Source: Rhynchospora pubera
Taxonomy: Eukaryota; Streptophyta; Magnoliopsida; Poales; Cyperaceae
Assembly (NCBI GenBank): GCA_028095005.1
Contig: CM051462.1
Coordinates: 231,774,473-231,838,472 of the forward strand
DNA: 64,000 nt
Direction: 5' to 3'
The position numbers and the translations under genes are program-made. Positions 1 through 10,748 of this stretch are shown one piece after another. The notes under the pieces were generated by a model. It ran no database searches and was not told the origin of the DNA. It saw nothing but the letters and a program-made list of their open reading frames with translations. Within the stretch, counting starts at the first letter, position 1; the number at the start of each line of letters is the position of its first letter.

Positions 1-358
1 TATTTTACTATTACCTCTCTCCTCTCTCCTCAGACCATTCTCCTTATTCACTCCAATTCCACCTTTTTCTCCGAATTGGAATAAGAGCCCGAACAGCCTA
101 TTCATTACTTTTGTTGCTTGTTTGGTATGATCTCGAATTAGTTATTCACGAATAAAGCTTATTCATTCCACTTCCAAACACACCCTACATTTTTAATTAA
201 TCTTAATTCATGATCATAATCTATACATATTGGGTCTAATGGCACCTTAACAACCTTTTTTTTGTATCAGTCATAGCTTATGGTGTTTATATTGGCATCA
301 GATTTACAGGTTCACTTATCCCCTGATTAGAAACTAATAAAAAGTTGGATTTCATTTC
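1..358. other. AT-rich intergenic DNA, no gene
   Basis: No open frame with coding character is visible. The segment around 56-185 looks like the 3' part of a small DNA transposon (it ends in a CCAAACACACC-like terminus), but its other end would lie outside the window, so I do not call it as an element. Confidence 0.5.
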
Positions 359-506
359 GGCTGTGTTTGGATGAGTATAGAAATAAGGGAATAGTTTCTT
401 TCTACTCTCAAATTTATTATAAACAATTCAAACTCTTCACAAAGTTACATACTTCCCAATACTTCTTCTCTTATTCCTCTTATTCCCACACCATCCAAAC
501 AAAGCC
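359..506. mobile_element. hAT-type MITE (148 bp)
   Basis: The ends are inverted: GGCTGTGTTTGGATG at 359-373 and CATCCAAACAAAGCC at 492-506, which pair with one mismatch. The flanks are TTCATTTC (351-358) and TTCATTTG (507-514), an 8-bp target-site duplication with one mismatch. An 8-bp duplication is the hAT signature. The interior is AT-rich and non-coding, with further partly inverted purine-rich and pyrimidine-rich blocks, so this is a non-autonomous miniature element. Confidence 0.75.
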
Positions 507-1450
507 TTCATTTGATTGGATTATGTGGAAATATGTGACCCTATTGAAATCTCGGGAATTAGATTAAAATTTGATCGGATTTCATGAGGGAAAATATTAA
601 AAGACGTTAATACCCCCTTCTTTCCTTCAAATAGATTAGGGCAAAATGTGTCTTTTCTAGAATCCAAATTAATTCTTCTTATATTTGTTTTGATAATGAG
701 ATTTCAATTAGAAAACATCTCTAATCAATTCTAATCCAATGAAATAAAATGAAATTCCATGTCTACACCATTTGATCAAGCCCTTAATCTTTCTGAGAAT
801 TACTGTTTGCACTTTACATTATGCCCTTTAATCTTTTCAGAAATTATATTTTTGTCTTACTTGACTTAAATATGAAATATACACAAAGGAAACATATATC
901 AACAAGCTAAAATAAAAAAAAACGAAACTTTTGTAACAAGGATATTCAATCGGTGTGTTCGTGCCGGATGACAATCTCCTTTAAAATATATGCGTTTATA
1001 GAAGGCAATTATATGGGATAGGATTTGAATAATTTTTTTTCCTTTTAATACGAAACAATATTGGAAATGCTAATTTTACAATAATTAAATTGGAAATGAA
1101 ATAAAAAATATATATAAGCCCTCATAATGACATTTTTTTAAACATTGAATTTCGTTTCAATTGATTTCAATAGAAAATTGTTAATCAAAATGGATGGATT
1201 TCATGTCATTTGATCGGAATTTCTATTTTATTAGACCCAACAATATCTCACGAAATCAATTCCATTGAAATGAAATGAAATTAAATCCTGCGTATAAATC
1301 ATTTTGATCAGGGTGATATACTGTAATTAATGAAAGTTAAATTTTGCAGTGAGTATATATGTGCACGGAATTCTATATTTTTATGCAACTAAAAATGGAA
1401 ATGCCATAATGTTTTATATTAGTGATAAATCTTGTAAGTCACCTACAAAA
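507..1450. other. AT-rich intergenic DNA
   Basis: No gene is seen. Segments around 565-780 and 1140-1310 share TTTGATC and GAAATGAAAT motifs in both orientations and are probably decayed MITEs, but I could not fix clear ends or duplications. Confidence 0.4.
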
Positions 1451-1677
1451 ATCAATCCGAACTTTCAATATGTTCTCCATATTAAAAACTTATAAGAAAC
1501 CAATTTTACACTTTTTTCGAAATTTTTTATTATTTTTTTGGCATTTTAGAAAATCGTTGTTATTGGACGACCCATAATGTATATCATGAATTTTCAAAAA
1601 TACCAAAAAAAAATAGTAAAAATTTGGTTTCTTGTAAGTTTTCAATAGAGAGAACATATTGAACGGTTCGGATCGGT
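1451..1677. repeat. Foldback (long inverted repeat) element
   Basis: The left arm at about 1451-1555 (including TTCAATATGTTCTCCATATT and AAACCAATTTTACAC) is the imperfect reverse complement of the right arm at about 1590-1677. The arms are about 90-100 bp and the loop is only about 35 bp, so the transcript would fold into one long hairpin. This is typical of foldback-type MITEs, which can be sources of small RNA. No target-site duplication was identified. Confidence 0.65.
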
Positions 1678-2853
1678 CATTAGAAATTTAAAAATATGAA
1701 AACAATTATATTAGACGGACCCATCCGTCCTATATATTAGACACTAGAATTTTTCATTTCAAGAAACAAAAAAAAAAAAATTAACAGATCTAGATCAGGA
1801 TAAAAGTCACATACAAAAACAATAATTGATCACCTTAATGCTTCTCTCACACCGAAATTTGCTAGAGCAAAAAAAAAAAATCAACAGAAAAGAATCAAAT
1901 TAATTGATTGAACAGAGATTTATTGAAAAAAAAATAGTACTAATGTTTTGCTCACCTGTTGAATTAAACGAAACCAGTGCCAAAGTTGCAACATAATCGC
2001 TGCTTTAAATAGATGGAATTCTCTCCAGATTTCAAATAGAGTACTGTTGTTTCTCAAATAGACATGTTTCTCAGGTTTATGCAGCTTGATTAGTGTGCTT
2101 GGAAAATTAGTGATATGGGTACAAATCATGGCTGTAAAAAAAAAATAAAGAAGTTGAGTTTGTGTTGTGGGTTTTGTTGAATGGTTGGCACCAGAAGAAT
2201 CAGGATGCAAGATGCTCTCGCTGGCAGAGATGGCCCACAGTTGGAGATAATCAAATACCTACTTTTCTGGTCAACTTGCTGTAGATTTACCTTGCAATTT
2301 AGATGATGACGAGTTGAGACTGATTTATACATCCAAATAAGAGAAACTGGCTAGGAATATATTGATAGGCAGGGTAAATAAAACCAGAAATTCCAAAAAA
2401 TAAAATAAAATAATAACAGACCTAGGCAGGATAAATAATCACCTTATTTCTTCCTCTTATGCCAAAATTTGCAATATTACGAGACATATAGCACATCCGT
2501 GACCATGACTTTATGTTGGGTGAATTCTCTTATGACATTTATTTTGCATTACAAATTAAAAAAAAAAAGAAAACTCTTTAAGTTTTTCTTTAAAATTTAA
2601 ATTAAATATATATTCCAAACTGTAAGTCTGTAACTGTTTTTTGTAAAAAGTTTGATAGTTGAGGCCCATATTAAGAGCCCAAAGGCTTATAAAACAGATC
2701 AAAGAGATTTAACAGAATATAAGCCCAAAACATATTTCTTTTTCTTCCTTCACTTTCTTTTCTCTTCTTCCCTACTGCATATTTCTTCTCTTCCTTCCAA
2801 CCTCGAAAGAAAACCCTAGCAAGCTTATCGCTCGTGTGTTGCTAGAGGTGATA
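1678..2853. other. Intergenic DNA and ENY2 promoter/5' leader
   Basis: No gene is seen up to about 2.7 kb. The last 150 bp upstream of the ENY2 start are pyrimidine-rich (CTTTTTCTTCCTTC runs at about 2730-2800), as expected for a plant 5' leader. I could not place a TATA box with certainty. Confidence 0.4.
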
Positions 2854-4819
2854 ATGTAAGTTGCTATGCACTTCGATTCTCTTCAATTTCAATCTTTTTT
2901 TCCTTTTTTTTCCCGAGTGATTTTTACATAGTATGCGCTCTGTTTTGGGTTCGGAAATAAATATTTAGATAATTAGTAACTAGTATCTGTAAGTCTACTT
3001 TATGGAGAACTGTTGTGGAGATATTATAAAATTAGAAGTAGTGAAATGACTTAAATGCTCCTTAACCAGGTTTAATTGCAGTGTTTTTGTATTTTGGGTT
3101 CATGTGAATTCTTGTTAGTTATGTCTTACATGGGAGTTTGATCCATACCTCTTTATGTTTTTATGTTTCTTTTCAATACTTAATTGAGGAAATTTCCAGC
3201 TGAATCAATGTTTTTTTATTTAGCATTTTTCATTTTTGTATTTTGATCGCTAGATTTACTTAATTCAGGACAGCTGTTTTTGAAATTCTCCTAGATTTGT
3301 GTCTAATTTGAAAACTTACAATTTGAATAATGTTTCTGTAAACAGGAGGGGTTCCATAAATCGACCTCCAACTCCAGATGGAGATGAAGAGCCCCAGAAA
3401 GAGCCTTCTCTTAGAGAGATCATTAATATTAAGGTATTTTATTTTTATTTTTTCCATTTTTCAAACACAAGGAATTGTTAACCCAACAGTGTTTAAGACC
3501 CAAATCTGCTTGAATAAACACTTAGTTTCTGAAATTAGTAAATTACACTAAATAGTGTATTTTCTCAGCTAAGCAAAAACATATATTAGATTTTGGTGAA
3601 CTATTTTGTACCAAATTCTTAGTTATCAATGATTTAAGCCCAGTTTCATGAATCATGACTGTACAATCAAGGAAAAAACATTATTTGGTGGTATGGCATT
3701 AGTACCTGCTGTCCATATGAATCTACCTTATTACTTTCCACTTCAACAAGATGATTCCTTATAAAGTCAGTCCTCCATGATAATATTGTCAGTTAAAATT
3801 AAAATGGGGTTATGTTAATAAGTTGATAGAGAGTGGCGAGAAGGAAAAATTAATGGAGCTACTAAGACAGAGACTGATTGAATGTGGATGGCGCGATGAC
3901 ATGAAGTCACTTTGCCGGTTCTTTTCTCTCTGAACTTTAGTTCTTTCCAATTTCCCAAGTTGCATACTGTTTTTATACAATTTAATTGAAAAAGCAATAA
4001 TTTATATCGTACCAATTCTCAAGTAGTGATCATATGTATTTTTTGTTTCTCTCTGATGGTTTTCTTTTCTCCCCCCCCCCCCCCTCCAAACTCATCACCA
4101 TATGTATTTTTTGTTTTATTTTTAGTCTGTTAGTATAATGTTTCTCAATTATTGTTTCAATAAATTACAAAATAAACAAACAAACAGGGCCTATGCAAAG
4201 AAAAAGGGGAGGAATAATGTCACGGTTGATGAGCTTATTCATCTAATTACACCTAAAGGAAGAGGTAAGCTTTTCCTTCAGTATTCTCTAAAATGGCATT
4301 GTTTCTCTTATGTGTGCGGAATTGCAATGTGGTGCTACCTGTCAAAAAGATAAATTATAGTACTGAAGTCTGGTACTGTTGACCAGTAAATGCTGCTGTC
4401 AGGTAGTGGGATGAAATGGTACAGTACTACAGAGCTGAGAAATAAGCATATCAGTCCCGGTCAGAGTGCCCAAAGGACTGGTCATATTAATACAAAATAT
4501 GATCTGGCAGTAGAGCTTTTTTACATTAAAACTGAGATTGACTTGGTCATATTATAGCAGTATGCCAGTCCCTGTCAGAGTGCCCAAATGACTTGGTCAA
4601 TTTAATTCAGTAGGATGCCCAAATGATGAAAGCAGTAGAATGTTAGACATGGAGAGAAGTTAGGGATGATTTTGTAATAAACAAACTTGAATTCTGTAAA
4701 TATTTGTTATATAAATAAGTATATCTTGCAAATGTGATGCAGCTTCAGTGCCTGATTCAGTGAAGGCAGAGCTGTTGCAACGCATCAGGTCGTTTCTTAT
4801 GTCGTCATCCCTTTGGTAG
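2854..4819 (+). CDS. ENY2: ENY2/SUS1-like transcription and mRNA export factor
   Basis: This is a small protein of the ENY2/Sus1 family, which serves in the SAGA deubiquitinase module and in the TREX-2 mRNA-export complex in the nucleus. I assembled five exons: 2854-2855, 3346-3433, 3823-3917, 4188-4264 and 4743-4819, all with GT-AG introns and consistent phases, giving 112 residues. The start codon is split: AT ends exon 1 and G begins exon 2. Family hallmarks are NRPPTPDGDEE near the N-terminus, EPSLREIINIKLIESGEKE, the helix with CGWRDDMKSLCR, then GRNNVTVDELIHLITPKGR and the C-terminal helix VPDSVKAELLQRIRSFL. The length fits plant orthologues. If intron 1 were retained, ATG would be followed directly by TAA. 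The last intron (4265-4742) contains a local duplication. I am confident of the family and slightly less so of the split start. Confidence 0.93.
4453..4602. repeat. Short direct duplication in ENY2 intron 4
   Basis: Two copies of a block containing CAGTCC(C/T)(G/T)GTCAGAGTGCCCAAA followed by a GACT(T)GGTCA motif occur at about 4453-4490 and 4565-4602, roughly 113 bp apart, inside the last intron. Effect unknown. Confidence 0.5.
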
Positions 4820-7800
4820 ATTCGAATTTAGAGGGTTTATTTGTAATTTGTATAAATTAGACTTGATTGATTAGCTTCACTTATTTTTTATGATACACTG
4901 TACAATGATGGAAAGAATTGAAGCATGCTAGTAATTTGGGCCGTGTATGGTGCATTAGCACATACATTATTGGTTGAGTAGATATGTTATCAGGAGAGTG
5001 ATTTTTGGGTCCCACCCTTGTGGTGGAACATAAGTTACATCTATCTCTGCTTTAAACTAAGATTCATAACAATCTCCAACTTGACTAATCCAGCAAGCAG
5101 ATTTGTATCAATTTTGCAGTTCTTAAAAGGTTAGTCATTTGTCTAATTTATTACTGTTATGAAGTGTTAGCTTCTGATAGATTAAATGTAATCTGACTCA
5201 CTTGGAAAGGTGTACATTCATTACGTCATGTAACATGAAGGTCCAAATATATATATCTGTAAATTATTATAGAAAAAGGTCTACTTATATTTGTAGGTTT
5301 AAGAATTCGGAGATCTCATTTTAATATGAACTGGCTCAACTTTTTTTCACCTTTTTGTACAAGAAAACTGGAGGAACATGCATTCGACATATAAGTCATT
5401 GGTTTACATGTCCAAGTGTGGTTACACTTAAATCTAGCGTTGTGTTGTTTTATCGATTTGATTTGTGATTGGAAATAAATTGCTACATGAATCGATAATA
5501 TGTTTTGATTTTCGTCTAATGAGAAAATAAATTAAGCAACATATCTACTTGTATTGGTGATAGATTAAGCAACATATTTTTATTGTCTAATATTACATTT
5601 TTTTTGTCCACATATGAGGACATGTTTTGCTGGTAGCAATAAATTAACGAGATCATAATGTAATTGGTTTTCAAGATTCAGATTAGTTTTGGTTGCAGTT
5701 CAACTGTAAGGAAAATCAACAAAAATTAAAAAGACAGTAACCGTGAGATTTATAAGAACAAGAAACACAAAGAAAACAATTATCCAAGCAGCTTAGTTTC
5801 CAGACTTTGCCTTCTTTATGCGGTGCCTAATCTCTTGGCCAGCTGCATCTTCCGAGCAAATGTTTAAAAATTAGCTCGTTCAAATAGGCTCGAAATTTAT
5901 CAAGCAAACTTTTTAAACTTAAGATTCGCAAGCTGAATTCAACTCGAATTATAATGTGTTATACAAATCAAACTTCACAAGAGTACAATTGAGACAAGTA
6001 TTTGACCAAAGAAAAATAAAAATTGAAATACAAATGATGTGAGGAATCAAGGCTTTTTATTTATATCCTATTTTTTTTTCCTCCAATTTCAATTGCAAAC
6101 TAGTGGTTTTTTAGCGCGTTGCGCGACCTATTCTTTTACAATTTTATATCAATTGTTAAATTTTTTTTCATCATGGGTACGTCATATGTTCTTAAATAGA
6201 AAACTACACAACTTAAATGAGAAAATAAATATTTTTGAACACAAAAAATATAATATGATAGAAACTAAAGAGAATATCTATTTGAGAAGGGACTCAAAAT
6301 AATTGAAAGCTGAAACTGTAATTCTAAAATTATATAGTTAGAATAGAATAATTTTTATAACTTGTATAAAAGAACACATCGAGGTCGGAAAAAATAATTC
6401 AAATATAAGAAATTTTATATTATTTATCTCACAATTTATGTGTACTATGAAGACGTTTAGTCCCACAAATTGTGCACTATGATTTCTCTCAAATATTTCA
6501 TCCAAATATCCCCACCTAAAGTGTTTTTGGGAGACCTTTAGCATTCCATGCGTGCATGTGCAGCGAACAAACATTGCACAATTCTCATTCATAGGCATTT
6601 AGAAATCTGATTTTCTGTGACAATTTTTTTTTCAAATGCGTTTGATTCTTACTTCAAATACCACAAAAAATCCTGAAACTCTATACAAACCGCGTGGTCC
6701 TCCACAGGCCAGATTTAGATACCAGATTTTCTGTGACAATTCTCACTTATATGTGTTTGAAATTTGTTCCTTCTATCACAGAAAATCCTCATCTGTGTGC
6801 CCACATGTCAAACGCATGTGAAAAATCAAACCTGTCCAGATTTTCTGTGTCAATCATATTAGCCGGCGAACAATCTCCAACGGGCAGCGTCCACGTGGCA
6901 GAGATAGGTATAAACAATTCAAACCTGTCCAGTGGGGTCCACCTGTCAGCCACACTACAGTAAGTTAGTGGAACGCCAATTAATATATGTATTGATGTAC
7001 TCTCAAGTATAGATGAAGTCGAATATAAAAACAGAACTATTAAACCACCATGTTTAGACCTATTTTAATTAACCAAATAAAAGAATACAAAAAATTTTAT
7101 TTTAAGAGTTTTTATTATAAAATACTGAAATAAAAGTATGAAGAACTAATTGTAAATAGGTTTTTATTGATAATAAAAGGCTAAGGGTTAGATTTATAAA
7201 CATTTTTTACATCTTAGCTTACGATGTCTCGAAACTAGTTTAAGTTTAAATAATCGGAGGGCGATAGAGATAATTTCCATAATTCATCATACCATCATTC
7301 TACAGATGATGTGTTTTTTCTTTTCTATTTTCAAAATGTGATAAATTAAGTGCTAACCATATTTCTATTTTTGTTGCTCATTCTCATCATCTCCTGCATT
7401 TATCATCCATAGCGTACTCCCCCCACCGCCTAGCGCCTATGTTTCCATTTCTCCCCCATCTTGTTTTTTCCATAATAATTAGTATTTTTTTCAGGACCGT
7501 TAATAATATTTTGTAGGACAAATTTTTTTTTCCAACACAATTAATATTTTTCCAGTGCGAACATTCTTTTAACTGTTTTTTTCCAAGGACAGTAACATTT
7601 CTAGGAACAATTAGCTTTTTCTTCCCATGTCAAAGACTTTTTCCAGAATAATTAATATTTTTTCAAGACAATTAGTATTATTTTATAGAACAATAAGGAT
7701 ATTTATGAGGACAATTGGTATCATAATATAGGGCAATTAGTATTTTTTGCTGGGATACTAAATATATCTATCAAGATAATTAGTATCATAATATATGATT

Positions 7801-8506
7801 AAGCACTGGATGTGAGGTAGGGTTGGGTAATGCTTGATACATACTCGATGGACATTAGAGACATAAATGAAATGAGATTGTGAGGATGCTGGGCAAATAT
7901 TCGGAAAATGAAAAATAATAAAACGCGTCATCCAGGGGATGATGAAATGATGTTGAGGAAGGAGTGATCTTAAGTAATTCCGTTCAATAATTAATTGTGT
8001 AGACTTATGACTTAACTAGGTCACTTCCTTTCCTAAAAACACTAAATTTTAACGTTTTATTTATTTGTTTAGGTTTTCTAAATTTATCTCTTGGGTCAAT
8101 TAGACATCCCAATTTTCATTGGGAAAAAATTTCACCTTTCATTTTGTTGATCTTGGTCAAATTTTTAGTTACTTAACCATCTTGATTGGTATGTCAATTA
8201 TTCAATTGTCCAAATTTTATAGGATTTTCGCCATCTAAATATTAAGCATGGCAATGAGCAAATTATTTTTCACTTGAATTAAAGCACAACAACAATATTC
8301 AATCATATCTCAAAAAGATAAAACTCAAACATACACTACCTTGGGAATTTAAATTCATGTCGTTAACAATAAATCAAACCAAACTAGCTCGAATTTAATT
8401 CAAACCAAACACAAACTCATCATTCTATCTCACCAAACCAAACAGAAACTGATATTAGTCTCTCGAGTTTTGGCTCGTTGACAGCCCTACTTGCGTTGAA
8501 GTAATC
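4820..8506. other. Intergenic DNA without recognisable genes
   Basis: This stretch is AT-rich. It contains repeats of a TTTTCTGTGACAAT-like motif at 6609-6853 (one pair inverted, a possible about 65-bp hairpin at 6722-6788) and a degenerate tandem array at 7470-7790. I see no coding exon chain, tRNA or rRNA. Confidence 0.5.
7470..7790. repeat. Degenerate tandem repeat, unit about 30-38 bp
   Basis: Variants of an AGGACAATTAGTATTTTT-like unit recur about eight times with heavy divergence (for example near 7555, 7600, 7645, 7675, 7710, 7735 and 7780). This looks like an old minisatellite. No coding potential. Confidence 0.5.
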
Positions 8507-8522
8507 AAGTACGTACCGATCC

Positions 8523-8582
8523 AACTTGTACATATCTTTTTTTATTAATAAAAATTTTGTCGCACTGTATCAAAAAAAAAAA
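8523..8582 (+). mobile_element. Very short 5'-truncated LINE-type insertion
   Basis: About 60 bp ending in a run of A is flanked by a long direct repeat: AAGTACGTACCGATCC at 8507-8522 and AAGTACGTACTGATCC at 8583-8598, one mismatch in 16. A poly(A) tail plus a 15-16 bp duplication is the signature of target-primed reverse transcription. The body (TTTTGTCGCACTGTATC before the A-run) resembles plant non-LTR 3' ends. A SINE fragment is an alternative. Confidence 0.65.
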
Positions 8583-9355
8583 AAGTACGTACTGATCCGA
8601 TGCTCCTGCCTGAAGTCGTCACAGTGTCATCGGCAAATATACCATCTCAGCCATCGCTAAATACAAAATGAACATATAGACGATCTAAATGAACACTTAC
8701 AAACAAATAAGTGTTGTCATCACTTGTTTAGAAGTTTACATGCATATTCAAATTATTGTTTGTATGTGTTCACTTAAATCGTCTATATGTTCACTTTGTT
8801 TGTTGTATATGTTCACTTTATATTTAAGAATGGCAGGGATTTATATTTAAGGATGGCAGGAATCTGCAGTAATCAATTTCCGACGAGAAGGCTTGGGTCA
8901 CAAATCATAAAAATACACATAATGGGCTGCATGGGCCAGTTTATCCGGACCGCATACCGAGCACCTACGCACTCGACTCACAAGGTCAAGGATAGGGCTG
9001 CATAACGTCTTAAACGATAACGAAAATACAGTCTTGCGTTAATTGTTTCGTGAGAAAACGAAAATTTTCTTTCATTTGCATGTTGCTTCACGTTCAAGCA
9101 GATTTAGTTGCACCTGTCGTTGCGTTCAAAACAACGATCAAAACGGTCATGATTGTTTAACCGTTTTCCACATCATATATATCGAAAAATATGCAAACAA
9201 ATAACATCCTAAATATTCAAAAATATGCAAAAAAAATAAGAAATGAAAATAACATAGCAGTTACAATTACAAACAAGACTGCCTTCATAACAGCAAACAA
9301 CTCATCACAGTACCCCTAATTGTCAAAAAACAAACACCTATAGCACAATAGTTCT

Positions 9356-9490
9356 GCTGAACACAGAATTAGCCTCTAAGACAGAATCATTCCTCTCTGC
9401 AGCAGCCTCTACAACCTCAGCACAATTATCTGGACAGCTCATCACAGTGGTGCCAACCAAATCAACCTTAGCAATAGAATGAAGAAGATT
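9356..9490 (-). pseudogene. Unidentified open segment inside the hAT-like element
   Basis: Read on the minus strand, about 45 codons stay open and look protein-like, including AKVDLVGTTVMSCPDNC and AEVVEAAAERNDSVLEAN, before a TAG. I do not recognise the source. It could be another captured host exon or a relic of the element's own gene. Confidence 0.3.
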
Positions 9491-9846
9491 AGTTACATAT
9501 ATTCTAATTTAGTTCATTACTGCTATATATATAGGAGAGTAGCGCTGTACAAACTAAGAGAAATAATGAAACTTTTCAATTAACCAGAAATCCTATTTCC
9601 TTTACTAGTATCTCATTCTAAATCATCAACAACCCAATACACTCACCCAATCCTAATGTCAGTTAGCAGCATTATTGCTTCCTGTCATGAAATCTTCTGT
9701 GCCAAAAAGAAAAATTGAAAATTGAGAAAAAATTCAGATCAAACAGAGAGAAAAAAAATTAAAAATTGAGAAAAATTCAACAATAAACTCAGTGGAAAAA
9801 AAACTAAAAATTGAGAAAAATTTCAACAATAACCTTAGCTGGAAAA

Positions 9847-10193
9847 AATATTCGTGAGCTTTGCACCATAGCCATCCCTCCCACCAGTTGTCTTCTTCTG
9901 GTTCTCATCATAGTTGCTACTGGTAAGGAGGTGAGTTTCTCAACAGATCCGATGTAGGTGTGTTTCTCAATAGATTTCTCGTCAATAATAACCTTGTCGG
10001 TTCACCATCTCGCCATCCTTGTACACCTAGAGGTTTTGTGGTGTGTTTCTCAACAGATCCGATGTAGGTGTCAGGTCGGAGAAGGATGTGCTCCTGTTGG
10101 CTCTTTTTATGGTACATCTCTTCGATCTTTTTACATCTCCAGTTGGCTCTTTTTCTAGTACATCTCTTCGATTGTCCTCTCAGTGGTCACCAT
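9847..10193 (-). pseudogene. Captured, scrambled DNA topoisomerase II (TOP2) N-terminal fragments
   Basis: On the minus strand several pieces match the ATPase (GHKL) part of eukaryotic topoisomerase II: TIEEMY followed by a stop codon then KKSQLE, a second copy continuing into EHILLRPDTYIGSVEKHT, a VYKDGEMVNR-like piece preceded by TAG where TGG is expected, another copy of the IEKHTYIGSVEK segment, and finally HLLTSSNYDENQKKTTGG running into GYGAKLTNIF. The last block contains the conserved KKTTGGRxGYGAKL ATP-binding loop. In intact TOP2 these blocks are separated by dozens of residues, so parts are missing, duplicated and in different frames. There is no functional frame. The sequence lies wholly inside the hAT-like element. 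Confidence 0.85.
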
Positions 10194-10668
10194 GGCGATG
10201 AGAGAGAGAATGCTAAGAAATCAGAGAGGAGAGAGGGAGTAGACGAGAAATTTCTTAGGGTTTGGGTTTGCGATTTGGGGAGCTAGTGTAGAGAGAGGGG
10301 GCTGAGGAGTGTCTCTGGGGTTCAATTGAGGGAAGGGAGAAGTGGCGAGAGAGAGGAGGGGAGGTGAGTGGTGAGCGGCGCAAAGGGTTAGGTTAGGTAG
10401 ATAAAACCTCGTTCAATCCGCCTTTTCTTCTCTGCAATTCAAATAACAATAGTTTTGGAGAATGACGAACGAAACTGACGAAATGACGATCACGAAACTG
10501 TTCCATTTCGTTAACCGTTTCGTTATATGGACGAAACAATTATATATTTGCGTTATCCGTTCCGTTCCTTAAATGAAATCAAAATCCTTAACCGTTACCG
10601 TTCCGTTTCGGACGAAACGAAACGAAATGACGGTCGAAACGACTACCGTTTTCAGCCCTAGTCAAGGA

Positions 10669-10748
10669 CCAAGGTTCCCTCCTCGCTTCAAAAGCTGAGA
10701 CTGAGAGAGAGAAGTGAGAAGTGAGAAGTGAACTTGTTGGAATTTTGG
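10669..10748 (+). promoter_or_regulatory. Short remaining SEH1 leader between transposon and start codon
   Basis: Only 80 bp separate the transposon's target-site duplication from the SEH1 ATG. The stretch is purine-rich (GAGAGAGAGAAGTGAGAAGTG), which looks like 5' leader rather than core promoter. No TATA box is seen in it. Confidence 0.4.

Larger units (their letters stand above)
8993..10660. mobile_element. Non-autonomous hAT-like element (1,668 bp) with captured TOP2 pieces
   Basis: The termini are TAGGGCTGCATAACG at 8993 and, read inward from the other end, TAGGGCTGAAAACGG ending at 10660. The flanks carry a perfect 8-bp duplication, GTCAAGGA, at 8985-8992 and 10661-10668. Inverted TAGGGCTG ends plus 8-bp duplication point to the hAT superfamily. 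Subterminal regions are rich in AAACG/CGTTT motifs in both orientations, typical transposase-binding-like repeats. I found no transposase frame. The interior holds rearranged topoisomerase II gene sequence on the minus strand (9847-10193). The element ends 80 bp before the SEH1 start codon, so it lies in that gene's promoter or 5' leader. Confidence 0.85.

Noticed and set aside
56..185. Possible MITE at the window start
   Set aside because: Only one end (CCAAACACACC) is visible and no target-site duplication can be tested.
4071..4084. Poly(C) run in an ENY2 intron
   Set aside because: A simple homopolymer within the intron; no structure or motif around it.
10728..10748. In-frame GTG extending the SEH1 start upstream
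   Set aside because: Plant nuclear genes start at ATG; the ATG at 10749 gives the family-typical N-terminus.
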